Source: JACKOD01 sp041591635
Lineage (GTDB): Bacteria > Pseudomonadota > Gammaproteobacteria > Pseudomonadales > Oleiphilaceae
Direction of reading: 5' to 3'
NCBI GenBank assembly: GCA_041591635.1
Contig: JBFHRO010000023.1
Span: 1-23,696, forward strand
Length of the DNA stretch: 23,696 bases
The number at the start of each line of letters is the position of its first letter. Position 1 is the stretch's first letter. Made by a program: the position numbers and the translations under genes. This document shows, in pieces, positions 6,651 through 15,395 of this stretch. Below the pieces are notes generated by a model that did no database searches, was not told the DNA's origin, and saw only the letters and a list, made by a program, of their open reading frames with translations.

Positions 6651-7796
6651 ATGAAACCGCGCGTGATCGTCATCCTGGGAGGATACGGAAACTTCGGCAA
6701 GCGCATTGCCCAGAGCTTGCTGGACTTGGCCGACACAACCCTGGTCATTGCCGGGCGAAACCCCGACAAAGCCGCCCGCCTGTGCCAGCAATGGGCCGCC
6801 AGACACCCGGCGGCACACCTGCAAGCCGCCCGGCTCGACACCCACAGCCCCGGCTTTGAAGCCGAGCTTGGTCACCTGAACCCCACCCTTGTGATTCACA
6901 CCAGCGGCCCCTTTCAGGGGCAAGACTACCGGGTTCCCCTGGCCTGCATCCGGTTCGGTGCTCACTATATCGACCTTGCCGATGACCGCCGTTTCGTGTG
7001 CGATATCACTCAACTGGATCAACAGGCCAAGGCCCGGGGGGTGCTGCTTGTCAGCGGCGCCAGCTCGGTTCCGGGCCTTTCATCGGTGGTCATTGATCAC
7101 TATTTACCCCGCTATCAGACACTCAAAACGATCGACTTTGCCATTGCTCCGGGAAACAAGGCCGAGCGGGGTGAGGCAACGGTTCGCGCCATTTTGTCTT
7201 ACACCGGGCGTCCGTTTAAGGTATGGCGAAACGCGCAGTGGGTGACAGTCTTCGGCTGGGGCGAGTCGGGTCAACGGGACTTTGGCGGCGATATCGGCAA
7301 GCGCTGGCTGGCCGACATCGACATCCCGGATCTGGAGCTGTTCCCAACCCGCTATCCCGGCGTCGAAACCGTGCGTTTTCAGGCCGGACTGGAAGTGCCT
7401 GTGTTGCATCACGGCATGCGTTTGCTCGCCTGGCTCACCCGGCTGGGGCTGGTCGCCCATTGGGCACCACTGACCAAGCCCATCATCAAAGCCAGTGAAC
7501 TCTTTCTGCCCTTTGGCACCGACAAGGGGGCCATGCAGATCACCCTGAAAGGCCTGGATCACCAGCACCAACCGCTGCAAATTGACTGGACGCTCTACGC
7601 CAATGGCGGTGTGGGCCCTTACATTCCCACCCTATCGGCCACGATTCTCACCCGCCAGTTGCTCGACCAGTCACTCACCCGCACAGGTGCCATGGCCTGC
7701 CTGGGCCTCTATACGCTGGACGCATTCGATCAGTACGCCAGGCCATGGGGGATCTATCACCGGCAACGCGTCAGCGGGCCCGGTCAAAAGCACTAA
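6651..7796 (+). CDS. Saccharopine dehydrogenase-like NAD(P)-binding protein
   Basis: A 381-aa protein with an N-terminal Rossmann fold (VIVILGGYGNFGKRIAQSL, residues 5-23) and the layout of the saccharopine-dehydrogenase NADP-binding family: AGRNP after strand two, VIHTSGPFQGQDYRVPLAC, then AHYIDLADDRRF. The last third holds the substrate-binding half. Many such proteins are not lysine-pathway enzymes, and no lysine genes are nearby, so the reaction is unassigned. The frame is open from 6198, but that overlaps the upstream flavoprotein in another frame and has no recognisable content; the ATG at 6651 directly precedes the nucleotide-binding strand. Only a weak GAG lies upstream, so translation may depend on coupling. 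The next gene follows after 16 bp. Confidence 0.88.
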   Translation: MKPRVIVILGGYGNFGKRIAQSLLDLADTTLVIAGRNPDKAARLCQQWAARHPAAHLQAARLDTHSPGFEAELGHLNPTLVIHTSGPFQGQDYRVPLACIRFGAHYIDLADDRRFVCDITQLDQQAKARGVLLVSGASSVPGLSSVVIDHYLPRYQTLKTIDFAIAPGNKAERGEATVRAILSYTGRPFKVWRNAQWVTVFGWGESGQRDFGGDIGKRWLADIDIPDLELFPTRYPGVETVRFQAGLEVPVLHHGMRLLAWLTRLGLVAHWAPLTKPIIKASELFLPFGTDKGAMQITLKGLDHQHQPLQIDWTLYANGGVGPYIPTLSATILTRQLLDQSLTRTGAMACLGLYTLDAFDQYARPWGIYHRQRVSGPGQKH

Positions 7797-7812
7797 CAAG
7801 AGGCAAATCACC

Positions 7813-8286
7813 ATGGACTATTATCTGACGCTGAAGATGATTCACCTGCTGGCAGCCGTGGTGGTGGCAGGCACAGGCACGGGCATTGCGTTTTTCATGT
7901 TCATGGCCAGCCGCAGCAACAATGCGCAAGCCATCGCGGTGACTGCCAGGCACGTTATTCTGGCCGACTGGCTCTTTACCTTTCCTGCCGTGGTGGTGCA
8001 GTTCATTACCGGCATGATGCTGATGAATCTGCTGAACTACACCTATAGCTCCCTCTGGTTTATGACGGTGATAGCGCTGTTCGTTTTTATCGGCGCCTGC
8101 TGGCTGCCGGTAATCTATCTCCAGTACCGCTTGAAACACCAGGCTGATCAGGCCCTTGCCAGCGGCGTTCTTGGCCCAGGCTTTAAAACGACCATGCGAT
8201 GGTGGACAGCCCTCGGGATACCGGCGTTTAGCGCAGTACTGGTGCTGTTCTGGCTGATGCTGTTTAAACCGCTACCGGTGACCTAG
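7813..8286 (+). CDS. DUF2269-family inner-membrane protein
   Basis: A 157-aa hydrophobic protein with four likely membrane helices at about residues 5-30, 50-72, 77-100 and 128-152, separated by short charged loops such as RLKHQADQ. The start MDYYLTLKMIHLLAAVVVAGTG and the conserved histidine in the first helix match the DUF2269 family, whose function is unknown. The ATG has AGAGG about eight bases upstream. It is the third gene of a likely operon with a flavoprotein and a Rossmann-fold protein, which hints at a shared redox task, but that is weak inference. No T-rich terminator follows; a short palindrome, GGCGAG-AA-CTCGCC, lies at 8295-8308. Confidence 0.85.
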   Translation: MDYYLTLKMIHLLAAVVVAGTGTGIAFFMFMASRSNNAQAIAVTARHVILADWLFTFPAVVVQFITGMMLMNLLNYTYSSLWFMTVIALFVFIGACWLPVIYLQYRLKHQADQALASGVLGPGFKTTMRWWTALGIPAFSAVLVLFWLMLFKPLPVT

Positions 8287-8725
8287 GATCCAGGGGCGAG
8301 AACTCGCCAGAGACAAGCAAGAAGAAAGGCGGGAGTGGTAAAGGCCGCACAAGACAAAAAAAAGGGACAAGGCCACGACGCGTTCGCCTTATCCCAAAAA
8401 ATTGCCGATCCGCAGGCATCCATTCGCTCTCCAACCAAAGGGTCGACGCGCCTCCTGCGCCCCTTCGACGAAACCTGTACTGCCATTCACTGCACGAGCG
8501 ATCGCAATGAATCATTTCGTCACTACCAGGTAATCAGAACCTGGGCGCATTGAACCATTCCCGGCGGCCCAATACATGAATGAACTGATGATCCTGTGCC
8601 TGCTGTGACGCCTGCCAAATCAAAACGTGAGCCCGCGCACAAAAAATCCTCGCACCACGAGCCCCTGGAGCCGTGCTACCATAGCGCCCGCTCCGATCAC
8701 CCATTGACTGGCCTCCTTGTCCCTC
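8287..8725. other. 439-bp intergenic region between DUF2269 gene and COG2509-type gene
   Basis: No convincing protein is seen on either strand. The region holds a short GGCGAG/CTCGCC palindrome at 8295-8308, a minus-strand terminator at 8356-8395, and about 250 bp of GC-rich sequence that could be a small RNA on the minus strand. Close to the next gene, TACCAT at about 8677 could be a -10 box, with no clear -35. Small frames in this area lack ribosome sites and recognisable features. Confidence 0.5.
8356..8395 (-). terminator. Rho-independent terminator, minus strand
   Basis: GGGACAAGGC (8364-8373) pairs with GCCTTATCCC (8386-8395) at nine of ten positions around a 12-nt loop. Read on the minus strand, the stem is followed at once by eight T residues (8363-8356). 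The plus strand has A residues after the stem, so it should act only on the minus strand. No annotated minus-strand gene lies upstream, which points to an unannotated short transcript from somewhere in 8396-8720. Confidence 0.7.
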
Positions 8726-10369
8726 ATGCTTAGACTGACCGATATCCAGCTTCCCCTTGACCACACCCAGGACGATTTGCGGCAGAAAGTGGCCGATACC
8801 CTGGCACTTCAAACCGACGATATTCTGGCCATCTCGGTATACAAGCGCAGCCACGATGCCCGCAAGAAAAACCAGATCCGGCTCATCTACCAGCTCGATG
8901 TGACTCTCGCGCCCGAAGCGCAAGCGCGGCTACAGCAGCAAGGTAGCGGTCAATCCCGTATTACGCCCACCCCCGACATGGAGTATCACCTGATTGCCCG
9001 GGCAAGCCCCGACTTTCCGGTCGCCGGCCAGTTACGACCGGTAGTCGTGGGTTTTGGCCCCGCAGGCATTCTGGCCGCCTTGCTGCTGGCCCAAATGGGC
9101 CTCAAACCGCTGGTACTGGAACGCGGCCAGGAGGTACGCCAACGCACCCAGGATACCTGGGGACTGTGGCGCCAGCGCACGCTCAACCCCGAGTCTAACG
9201 TCCAGTTTGGTGAAGGCGGGGCCGGCACCTTTTCCGACGGCAAGCTGTACAGCCAGATCAAAGACAAGCGCTACCTTGGCCGCAAGGTGATGACCGAATT
9301 CGTCAAGGCCGGTGCGCCGGAGGAAATTCTCTACGTCAACAAGCCCCACATAGGCACCTTCAAACTGGTCAAAATGGTCGAGAACATTCGCGCCGAAATT
9401 CTGCGTTTGGGGGGAGAGATACGTTTTGGTCAAAAAGTCGAACAGCTGCACCGTGACAATACGGCTAACGGCAAGGTTACCGGCCTGACCCTGAGCTCGG
9501 GCGAATACCTGCGCGCCAGCCATGTGGTACTGGCCATTGGCCACAGCGCCCGTGATACCTTCGAAATGCTGTTGCAACAGGGCGTTTATATCGAGCCCAA
9601 ACCCTTCTCGATCGGATTTCGCATCGAACATCCGCAAACCCTGATCGACCGCGCCCGATTTGGCGCCCAGGCCGGCCACCCCTTGCTTGGTGCCGCCGAC
9701 TACAAACTGGTGCACCACTGCCAAAATGGTCGCAGCGTTTACAGTTTTTGCATGTGCCCTGGCGGCACGGTCGTGGCCGCTACTTCGGAGGCCGGGCGCG
9801 TGGTAACCAATGGCATGTCGCAGTATTCCCGCAATGAACGCAACGCCAACGCGGCCATTGTGGTGGGCATCGAACCCGAGACCGATTACCCTGGCCACCC
9901 ACTGGCCGGCATCGATTTGCAGCGCCGGCTCGAAAGCCTCGCCTTTGAGCTCGGTGGCAGCAACTACAACGCCCCGGCCCAGCGGGTGGGCGACTTCCTT
10001 GAGGGGCGTGCGTCAACCCGGCTGGGCGAAGTGATTCCCTCCTACCAGCCAGGCGTCACTCCGGGCGATCTGAGCCAGGCACTGCCGGCGTATGCCATTG
10101 CGGCAATCCGCGAGGCCATTGCGGCCTTTGACCGGCAGATCAAGGGGTTCGCCCTGCCCGATGCCGTGCTCACCGCCGTGGAAACCCGCACCTCCTCGCC
10201 CATCTGCATCAAACGCAACGACGATTTTCAAAGCCTCAATACGCCGGGCCTCTATCCCGCCGGTGAAGGTGCCGGTTATGCCGGTGGTATTCTGTCGGCC
10301 GGTATTGACGGCATCAAGGTGGCCGAAGCGGTCGCACTGGATATCCTGGGGGGCGGGAGAAGCGCCTGA
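8726..10369 (+). CDS. COG2509-type FAD-dependent dehydrogenase
   Basis: A 547-aa flavoprotein. About 100 N-terminal residues form a small alpha/beta domain typical of this family (LRLTDIQLPLDH onward, with VYKRSHDARKK). Then comes the FAD-binding GFGPAGILAALLLAQMG (about 110-126), an LERG motif, the family signature NVQFGEGGAGTFSDGKLYS and NKPHIGTFKL. The C-terminus closes with the FAD-binding GEGAGYAGGILSAGIDG. The family is widespread in bacteria but no reaction is established. The ATG at 8726 is chosen over a TTG at 8717; neither has a strong Shine-Dalgarno sequence. It appears to be a single-gene unit converging on the TRAP permease, 37 bp between stops, with no obvious terminator between them. 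Confidence 0.92.
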   Translation: MLRLTDIQLPLDHTQDDLRQKVADTLALQTDDILAISVYKRSHDARKKNQIRLIYQLDVTLAPEAQARLQQQGSGQSRITPTPDMEYHLIARASPDFPVAGQLRPVVVGFGPAGILAALLLAQMGLKPLVLERGQEVRQRTQDTWGLWRQRTLNPESNVQFGEGGAGTFSDGKLYSQIKDKRYLGRKVMTEFVKAGAPEEILYVNKPHIGTFKLVKMVENIRAEILRLGGEIRFGQKVEQLHRDNTANGKVTGLTLSSGEYLRASHVVLAIGHSARDTFEMLLQQGVYIEPKPFSIGFRIEHPQTLIDRARFGAQAGHPLLGAADYKLVHHCQNGRSVYSFCMCPGGTVVAATSEAGRVVTNGMSQYSRNERNANAAIVVGIEPETDYPGHPLAGIDLQRRLESLAFELGGSNYNAPAQRVGDFLEGRASTRLGEVIPSYQPGVTPGDLSQALPAYAIAAIREAIAAFDRQIKGFALPDAVLTAVETRTSSPICIKRNDDFQSLNTPGLYPAGEGAGYAGGILSAGIDGIKVAEAVALDILGGGRSA

Positions 10370-10406
10370 GCGTCTTCGCCCGGGTGCCAACCCCAGCCGA
10401 TCCCCG

Positions 10407-12527
10407 TCAGCGCGGCTGTCCCAACAGGATTTCATGCGCCCAATCCGATGCCTGGGGGGCAAAGGTCACCACCAACAAGGTGGTGCCCATCACCAGTACC
10501 GGAAAAATAAAGCGGAAGTTCCGCTGCCAGAAGCTGCCGTGCAGGCTTTCCCAACTGGTGGGCACACCCACCACCTGCCGGGTGAGCAGATGGTTGAGGG
10601 CGACCGGAGGCGTCAGATACCCCATTTCGAAGGCCAGCACCGTCATCACCCAAAAATGCAGCGGATTAAGGCCATTTTGCAGGGCAATGGGCGCCAGCGT
10701 GGCATTCACCAGAATGACCGCACCGTAAGGGTCCATGATCATGCCGATCAGGATCAGCATCCCCATCAGCAGGGTCAGGGTCAGCCAAAGCGAGCCCAAA
10801 TCGTCGGGGAACAACTCCAGCAATCCGGAACGCTCGATCAAGCCACCCATGCTCACCGACAGCGCCATCAGCATAAGCAAGGCACCAATCAGGGCGGTGG
10901 AGTCGTCGGTGGCTCGCATCACCGCCTGGCCAAATCCTCCGGGTGATCCGGTGTGGCCTTGGGTATCCGGGTCGCCTTGTTTAAGCAGCCATCGCTCCAT
11001 GGCAACAATCAGCAGCATCACCAGCGGCAAAATCGCGGGCGCCGAGAACTCGTCCAGGCCACGCCCGAGCCCCCACTGCCATGCCAGCACCACACCGGCA
11101 AAGCAGGCAACATAGGGCAACAGTGGCACCAGGGCTTTCAGGGTTCCGGGAATGGCCTCGCGCAGCGGGGCAATCCGAAGGCTCGACTTCCCCCCCAGCA
11201 GCATGACATACAGGGTATAAATCAAGGCCGTAAGCAACAGCACCCGCGCTCCGGCGCTAAAGAGTTCGTCGGTGGTCACACTGTTGTTGAGGGTGGCAAC
11301 AATCACGACCAGCAGACAAGGCCGCAGCATGGTGCCCATGGACCCTGAAATCGCCGTGGTCGCCAGCGCCAGCTGTTCCGAGGTACCGGCCCGGCGCAGC
11401 TCTCTGTACAAAGTGGTTCCGGCCGCCAGAATAAAAATACCCGAGGCGCCGCTGTAGGCCGTGGGCAAGGCCGTCAACAGCAACACCACCACGCCCAGCC
11501 ACTTGGGCGGCAGTTGCCAGGGGCGAATCATGGCGAACATTTTTTCCGGCAGTGAGGTTCGCGCCAGCAACATCCCCACCCAGACGTACAGCCCCAGATT
11601 CAGAAACAGCGCCGACAATTCGGCCATCATGTTGAGGTACACCGCAATACCATGGTAGAAACCGTGCCAGGCAAACTGCGCCGCCGCCGACAGGCACATA
11701 TAGCTGTACAAAGGAATACTCAGAAGCGATCGTCCCCAGCTCGACTGCCGCGGCAAATCAGTGCGAGGCAAGCGCAATTGCCACAGCGAAATCAGGGTCA
11801 ACAGGCCAAATCCGGTCACCCATACATCGTGCATGAACAGGTGCGCCAGAGGCATGCCTGCCGCCGCCTGGGCCAGTTCCTGCTGGCGGTAGAGCCATGC
11901 CGAATGCATCAGGAGCGCGTTGGCCACCAGCTGGGTCAGTGTAGCTACCCGGTCATCGCGTTGACTCTCCACCGGCCGCAAGGCGATGTGCTGCCGTCGC
12001 AAGGTCGCTGCGGCAGCACAAAACAACAACATCAACCCCAGCAAGACACGGCGGTTGCCGGTCACCAGTACCACGGCTTGCGACAGCCCGGTTTCAACTG
12101 CCGCAAATAGCCGAACCGAGGGAGTATCCAGAGTTTGCAGGTAGTGCCAGCGCTGCCATTGCGCCTGGCAGGCCGTGACTTTGGCCTGCAACGAGGCCCG
12201 TATGGCTTGGCGATCAGGGGTGCCGCCAAAGACATCGGCAAAGGGGTCGCTGGCCAGTTCCTTTTGCTGCGCCTTGATCGCCTTATCGACTTCCTGATCC
12301 AGATCGGGATCGCTTTCGCATGAAGGCGACGCAACCTGATCCATGATGCGCAGGCTAAAATACTCCGGCCAGGTCTCCCCGCCAATGGTCAGAAGGCGGG
12401 AGTGCAGGGTTTCTCCTACGGCGGCCAGCAAGGTCAGCACGAGAATCACCAGCATGGGCAAGGCCGCGATCCAGCGACTGAACGCCCATGTTTGCGCCGT
12501 CAAAAGCGGCTCGGTTCTTGAGGTCAT
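10407..12527 (-). CDS. TRAP transporter large permease (DctM-like), long form, possibly DctQ-DctM fusion
   Basis: A 706-aa polytopic inner-membrane protein. The C-terminal half matches the TRAP large permease, a sodium- or proton-driven importer: SGASGIFILAAG, then near the end GMIMDPYGAVILVNATLAPIA and GYLTPPVALNHLL, corresponding to the conserved DctM loops. It is much longer than a normal DctM (about 430 aa). After a first helix (about 18-40) comes a soluble, charged stretch (about 45-165) rich in D, E, K and Q. Then follow several helices including GNRRVLLGLMLLFCAAAATLRRQHIAL-like sequence that resembles the small DctQ subunit. A Q-M fusion with a periplasmic insertion is my reading. It starts three bases after the stop of the putative solute-binding gene, so the two are co-translated. 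The transported compound is unknown. Confidence 0.85.
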   Translation of the reverse strand: MTSRTEPLLTAQTWAFSRWIAALPMLVILVLTLLAAVGETLHSRLLTIGGETWPEYFSLRIMDQVASPSCESDPDLDQEVDKAIKAQQKELASDPFADVFGGTPDRQAIRASLQAKVTACQAQWQRWHYLQTLDTPSVRLFAAVETGLSQAVVLVTGNRRVLLGLMLLFCAAAATLRRQHIALRPVESQRDDRVATLTQLVANALLMHSAWLYRQQELAQAAAGMPLAHLFMHDVWVTGFGLLTLISLWQLRLPRTDLPRQSSWGRSLLSIPLYSYMCLSAAAQFAWHGFYHGIAVYLNMMAELSALFLNLGLYVWVGMLLARTSLPEKMFAMIRPWQLPPKWLGVVVLLLTALPTAYSGASGIFILAAGTTLYRELRRAGTSEQLALATTAISGSMGTMLRPCLLVVIVATLNNSVTTDELFSAGARVLLLTALIYTLYVMLLGGKSSLRIAPLREAIPGTLKALVPLLPYVACFAGVVLAWQWGLGRGLDEFSAPAILPLVMLLIVAMERWLLKQGDPDTQGHTGSPGGFGQAVMRATDDSTALIGALLMLMALSVSMGGLIERSGLLELFPDDLGSLWLTLTLLMGMLILIGMIMDPYGAVILVNATLAPIALQNGLNPLHFWVMTVLAFEMGYLTPPVALNHLLTRQVVGVPTSWESLHGSFWQRNFRFIFPVLVMGTTLLVVTFAPQASDWAHEILLGQPR

Positions 12528-12530
12528 GCG

Positions 12531-13670
12531 TTATTCAACCGGGTTACTGCATTCTTCGCGGCGACTGTCGCTGCGACACCGGATTTTTCTTTGCAGGGTC
12601 AGCATTTCGGCGCTGTAATAGCCCTCGTCACGCAACTGCAAGCGGGCGTTTTGCATGATCTTGTCGTACTCGGCCCGGTCCTGTTCAGGAATGTTAATCC
12701 ACCATTTCTCAGGAACTTTCTTTTCTTCTTCCGCCACGCGGCTGACGATTTCTTCAAAGCCGTTGTTGAAGGCCTCACGAACAAATTGCGCCAGCTCATT
12801 GGGAATCACCTCGCTGCGGCCAATGAGTTGCATGGTGATGTGGGTCAGCGGCAGGTCAATGATCCCCCCGTTGGGCGACATGCCTTTATGCAGCTCAAGT
12901 ACTTCATAGGCCGCCAACGGCGCGGCCAGCACATCCACCACCCCGGTATTGAACATGTTCGGCGCATTGACGATGTCGGCCACCACCGGGGTCGCGCCAA
13001 CACCGGCAATCATCCGCGCCTGGGTCGGGTCGTAATCCAGCACCACCACCCGCTTGCCCGACGCCTTGGCGAGGGTATTGATCGACTTGTCATTGACAAA
13101 CACATGGGCCGCGCCCGCCGGCGCTACGCCCATCACCACATAGTCACCACTGACCATCTTGTCGGCACTGCGAGGATCTGCCATCAAGGAAAGCGCCAGG
13201 CGCATCTGATCATACTCGGGAAACCCGCCGATAGAATCGAGCGTACCTGTGTATTTGTTAAACAGTCGCGCACGCAGACCGCTCATAAGTGCCGCATCGC
13301 AGGTGGCGGATTTGAGTTCCTCCACCATGATCGACTCGCTGGTGTAAGGCACCATGTCGACCTTGATCCCCAGGCGCATGATTTTCGTTTCTTGCTGCTT
13401 TGCCGCTGCAAAAATGGGCCCTGAGCGGCCAAAAATATCCCAGATACAAATGCGATATACCCGCTCGGCATGGGCCTTGAGACCGGTAAGGGCCTGCATT
13501 GCCTCAATACGCGCTTCCAGTGGCAGCGACTGGTCGTAGGCGGTGGCTTTGAGCCTGTCAGTTGAAGCGTGAGCCACCACAGGCAGCAGCAACCCCAGCA
13601 ACAACACTTGCCACAAACGCTGGGGCATAGCGTAAAAGTGACCTGCCAAGGTAAGTCGTCCTGCGTACAT
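12531..13670 (-). CDS. Putative periplasmic solute-binding protein of TRAP system (DUF6091-like)
   Basis: A 379-aa exported protein. A signal peptide is clear (MPQRLWQVLLLGLLLPVV, cleavage after AHA). The mature part resembles a periplasmic binding protein: RICIWDIFGRSGPIFAAA, a CDAALMSGLRARLFN loop, and alternating strands and helices ending in a charged helical tail with two Cys. I recall similar proteins being annotated as DUF6091 or putative solute-binding proteins, but cannot confirm the family here. The permease follows after three bases, which supports a receptor role. The ATG at 13670 and a TTG at 13673 share AGGAG about 7-10 bases upstream; an internal ATG at 13628 gives a more standard signal peptide but has a poor ribosome site. 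It heads the operon and faces the glucosaminidase gene. Confidence 0.78.
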   Translation of the reverse strand: MYAGRLTLAGHFYAMPQRLWQVLLLGLLLPVVAHASTDRLKATAYDQSLPLEARIEAMQALTGLKAHAERVYRICIWDIFGRSGPIFAAAKQQETKIMRLGIKVDMVPYTSESIMVEELKSATCDAALMSGLRARLFNKYTGTLDSIGGFPEYDQMRLALSLMADPRSADKMVSGDYVVMGVAPAGAAHVFVNDKSINTLAKASGKRVVVLDYDPTQARMIAGVGATPVVADIVNAPNMFNTGVVDVLAAPLAAYEVLELHKGMSPNGGIIDLPLTHITMQLIGRSEVIPNELAQFVREAFNNGFEEIVSRVAEEEKKVPEKWWINIPEQDRAEYDKIMQNARLQLRDEGYYSAEMLTLQRKIRCRSDSRREECSNPVE

Positions 13671-14007
13671 CAAAAGATTTCTCCTGGTGCGGTAAACGTC
13701 ATTAAAGACATGGGGTGAGAACGATATTCCGCGCCAAGGATACGCAGGCCAAATGCCTCGTTTATTGGCCGAACTGACATCGAGCTGGGGCTATTGTGCC
13801 ATTTTTTCGGTTTTGCCAGTCAGGTCACATTAAATGCCGATCAAACTGATCGCCCTCATCCGTGACCGGGCATACAAGCACCTTAAGTCGTGATGCCGGC
13901 CTCCCGGTCAGGGTTTTGGATTACAAATGGGTATTTTTGTATCACTTTCAATTAAGGATATAATCCCCGCGCTACCATTACGGAGTTATCCTTGAGGCCA
14001 TACCGCC
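13671..14007. other. 337-bp divergent intergenic region with two inverted repeats
   Basis: Contains the promoters of the transporter operon (minus) and the glucosaminidase operon (plus). Two palindromic elements stand out. CGATCA-AAC-TGATCG at 13838-13852 is operator-like in size. TGACCGGG (13863-13870) pairs with CCCGGTCA (13903-13910) across 32 bases. No protein or known RNA is visible. A good -10 box for the plus-strand gene lies at 13959. Confidence 0.55.
13937..13964 (+). promoter_or_regulatory. Predicted promoter of glucosaminidase operon
   Basis: A perfect -10 hexamer TATAAT sits at 13959-13964. The best -35 candidate is TTGTAT at 13937-13942 with a 16-bp spacer; it matches the consensus only in its first half. 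The start would be near 13971, about 37 bases upstream of the ATG at 14008. The surrounding DNA is AT-rich compared with the genes. Confidence 0.5.
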
Positions 14008-14844
14008 ATGACCCTACGCCCATCTACCCGGATTTTCGGGGTTTTGTTTCTATCCACCTTGCTGCCCTGCGCTTTTGTAATAGGCGTGGCCCAGGCCAAT
14101 ATCAGTCGCACCAGTGCAACGCTTTTACCCATTGAGCAGCACCTCGTGGACGAGAGCACGCTCCTCCCCCCGGCCCCCCTGCCGGATTTCAGCGTCTACG
14201 AAAGCACCACAGAAAAAAAAGCCGCTTTCGTCAACTACTTGACCCCCATAGTAGTGCAGGCCAACCGGATTGCTCTGGAACGCCGCCAGATCCTGATTGC
14301 GCTGCAACAACAGGAAACTTACTCTGAAAAAGAACGCCTGTTTCTGCAAAAAATGGCCACCATTTACAAAGAGCCCATTGACGGCCATCCCGACGCAGGT
14401 TTTTTTCAGCGCCTCTTAACCAAGGTAGACGCCTTGCCCGCCTCACTGGTCATCGCCCAGGCAGCCAACGAATCCGCCTGGGGAACCTCGCGCTTCGCCC
14501 GTTCTGCCAACAATCTCTTTGGCCAGTGGTGTTTTTCGCCGGGCTGCGGTCTGGTACCACGCCAGCGCCCTCGCGGTGCATCTCACGAAGTGGCCCGCTA
14601 TTACAGCGTTGAGCAGTCGGTGCGCCGCTACCTCGAAAACATCAATAGCCACGACAGCTATGAAACGCTGCGTCATTTGCGTACTCGAGCCAGAGAATCC
14701 GGTCAATCACCGACAGGTACCCGACTGGCCGAAGGATTGTTAGCCTATTCCGCCCGCGGCAGTCATTATGTCAAGGACATTCAGGGGTTGATTCGTGCCA
14801 ATAAACTTGATGCACTTGATCCTCTATCCGCCAGCCACAGGTGA
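14008..14844 (+). CDS. Bax-like glucosaminidase domain protein
   Basis: A 278-aa exported protein related to E. coli Bax and the glucosaminidase (GH73-like) family, which cleaves glycan strands of peptidoglycan. A hydrophobic signal segment covers residues 8-30, ending VAQA. The catalytic domain is recognisable from ASLVIAQAANESAWGTSRFA, with E155 the expected acid, followed by ANNLFGQWCFSPGCG and RYYSVEQSVRRYLENINSH. The C-terminal ARGSHYVKDIQGLIRAN is typical of the fold's end. Length is normal for Bax. The stop overlaps the next start (TGATG), so it is coupled to the DUF1232 gene, and the acyltransferase follows. Location is probably periplasmic or membrane-anchored. Confidence 0.9.
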   Translation: MTLRPSTRIFGVLFLSTLLPCAFVIGVAQANISRTSATLLPIEQHLVDESTLLPPAPLPDFSVYESTTEKKAAFVNYLTPIVVQANRIALERRQILIALQQQETYSEKERLFLQKMATIYKEPIDGHPDAGFFQRLLTKVDALPASLVIAQAANESAWGTSRFARSANNLFGQWCFSPGCGLVPRQRPRGASHEVARYYSVEQSVRRYLENINSHDSYETLRHLRTRARESGQSPTGTRLAEGLLAYSARGSHYVKDIQGLIRANKLDALDPLSASHR

Positions 14845-15353
14845 TGCACATGAACAACATTCCCGCACCACAGGATGACACACCAGAAAACACAGCCGAA
14901 ACAGCAGACAAAACCTGCGCAGCCGCATCCCAAAACCCCGAGTCGCCGGTGATCACGCCAAACGCGCTGACAACCCAAACCCGGCGGTTTGCCGGCAACT
15001 ACAGTCAGGTTTCGTTCTGGAAAAAGCTCTTTGGTCAGGCCCGAAATGCCGGCAAGGAAGTGGTATTCAACGCCCTGACGCTGTACTACACGGCCCGAGC
15101 CAAAGATACACCTGTATGGTGTAAAACGGTCATTCTTGGCACCCTGGGTTATTTCATCAGCGTCATTGACGGCATCCCCGACCTCACGCCACTGCTGGGC
15201 TACTCGGACGACATGGCACTCATGATTGCGGCACTGGCCACCCTCGCCGGCCATGTCACGCCCGAAATAAAAGCTCAGGCACAGGTACAGACGAACAAGC
15301 TTTTTAAGGAGGGGGCCGAGGTCACACCAAAAACATCGCAAGCTCCCGAATAA
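14844..15353 (+). CDS. YkvA-like DUF1232 protein
   Basis: A 169-aa protein whose centre (about 75-130) matches DUF1232/YkvA: ARAKDTPVWCKTVILG, GYFISVIDGIPDLTPLLGYSDDMALM. The family's hallmark is the PD-rich helix hairpin, seen here as DGIPDLTP and YSDD, in a region that may lie on or in the membrane. The first 50 residues are acidic and Thr/Ala-rich, probably disordered. Function of the family is unknown. The ATG at 14844 overlaps the previous stop by one base; a second ATG at 14850 and a GTG at 14841 are alternatives. The next gene starts 42 bp downstream. Confidence 0.85.
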   Translation: MHMNNIPAPQDDTPENTAETADKTCAAASQNPESPVITPNALTTQTRRFAGNYSQVSFWKKLFGQARNAGKEVVFNALTLYYTARAKDTPVWCKTVILGTLGYFISVIDGIPDLTPLLGYSDDMALMIAALATLAGHVTPEIKAQAQVQTNKLFKEGAEVTPKTSQAPE

Positions 15354-15395
15354 CAGGCCCGGCCATTCCAGTCTCACTCCCGGAGTTCTTATCAC

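Noticed and set aside
8264..8515. 83-codon minus-strand frame in the 439-bp gap
   Set aside because: It reads straight through the strong terminator hairpin and its T tract and has no ribosome site; an RNA explanation is preferred.
9032..9898. 288-codon minus-strand frame inside the COG2509-type gene
   Set aside because: Shadow of a well-supported flavoprotein gene; no recognisable protein features.
12591..13424. 277-codon plus-strand frame opposite the putative solute-binding gene
   Set aside because: His/Arg-rich antisense frame lacking motifs; the minus strand has a signal peptide and operon context.
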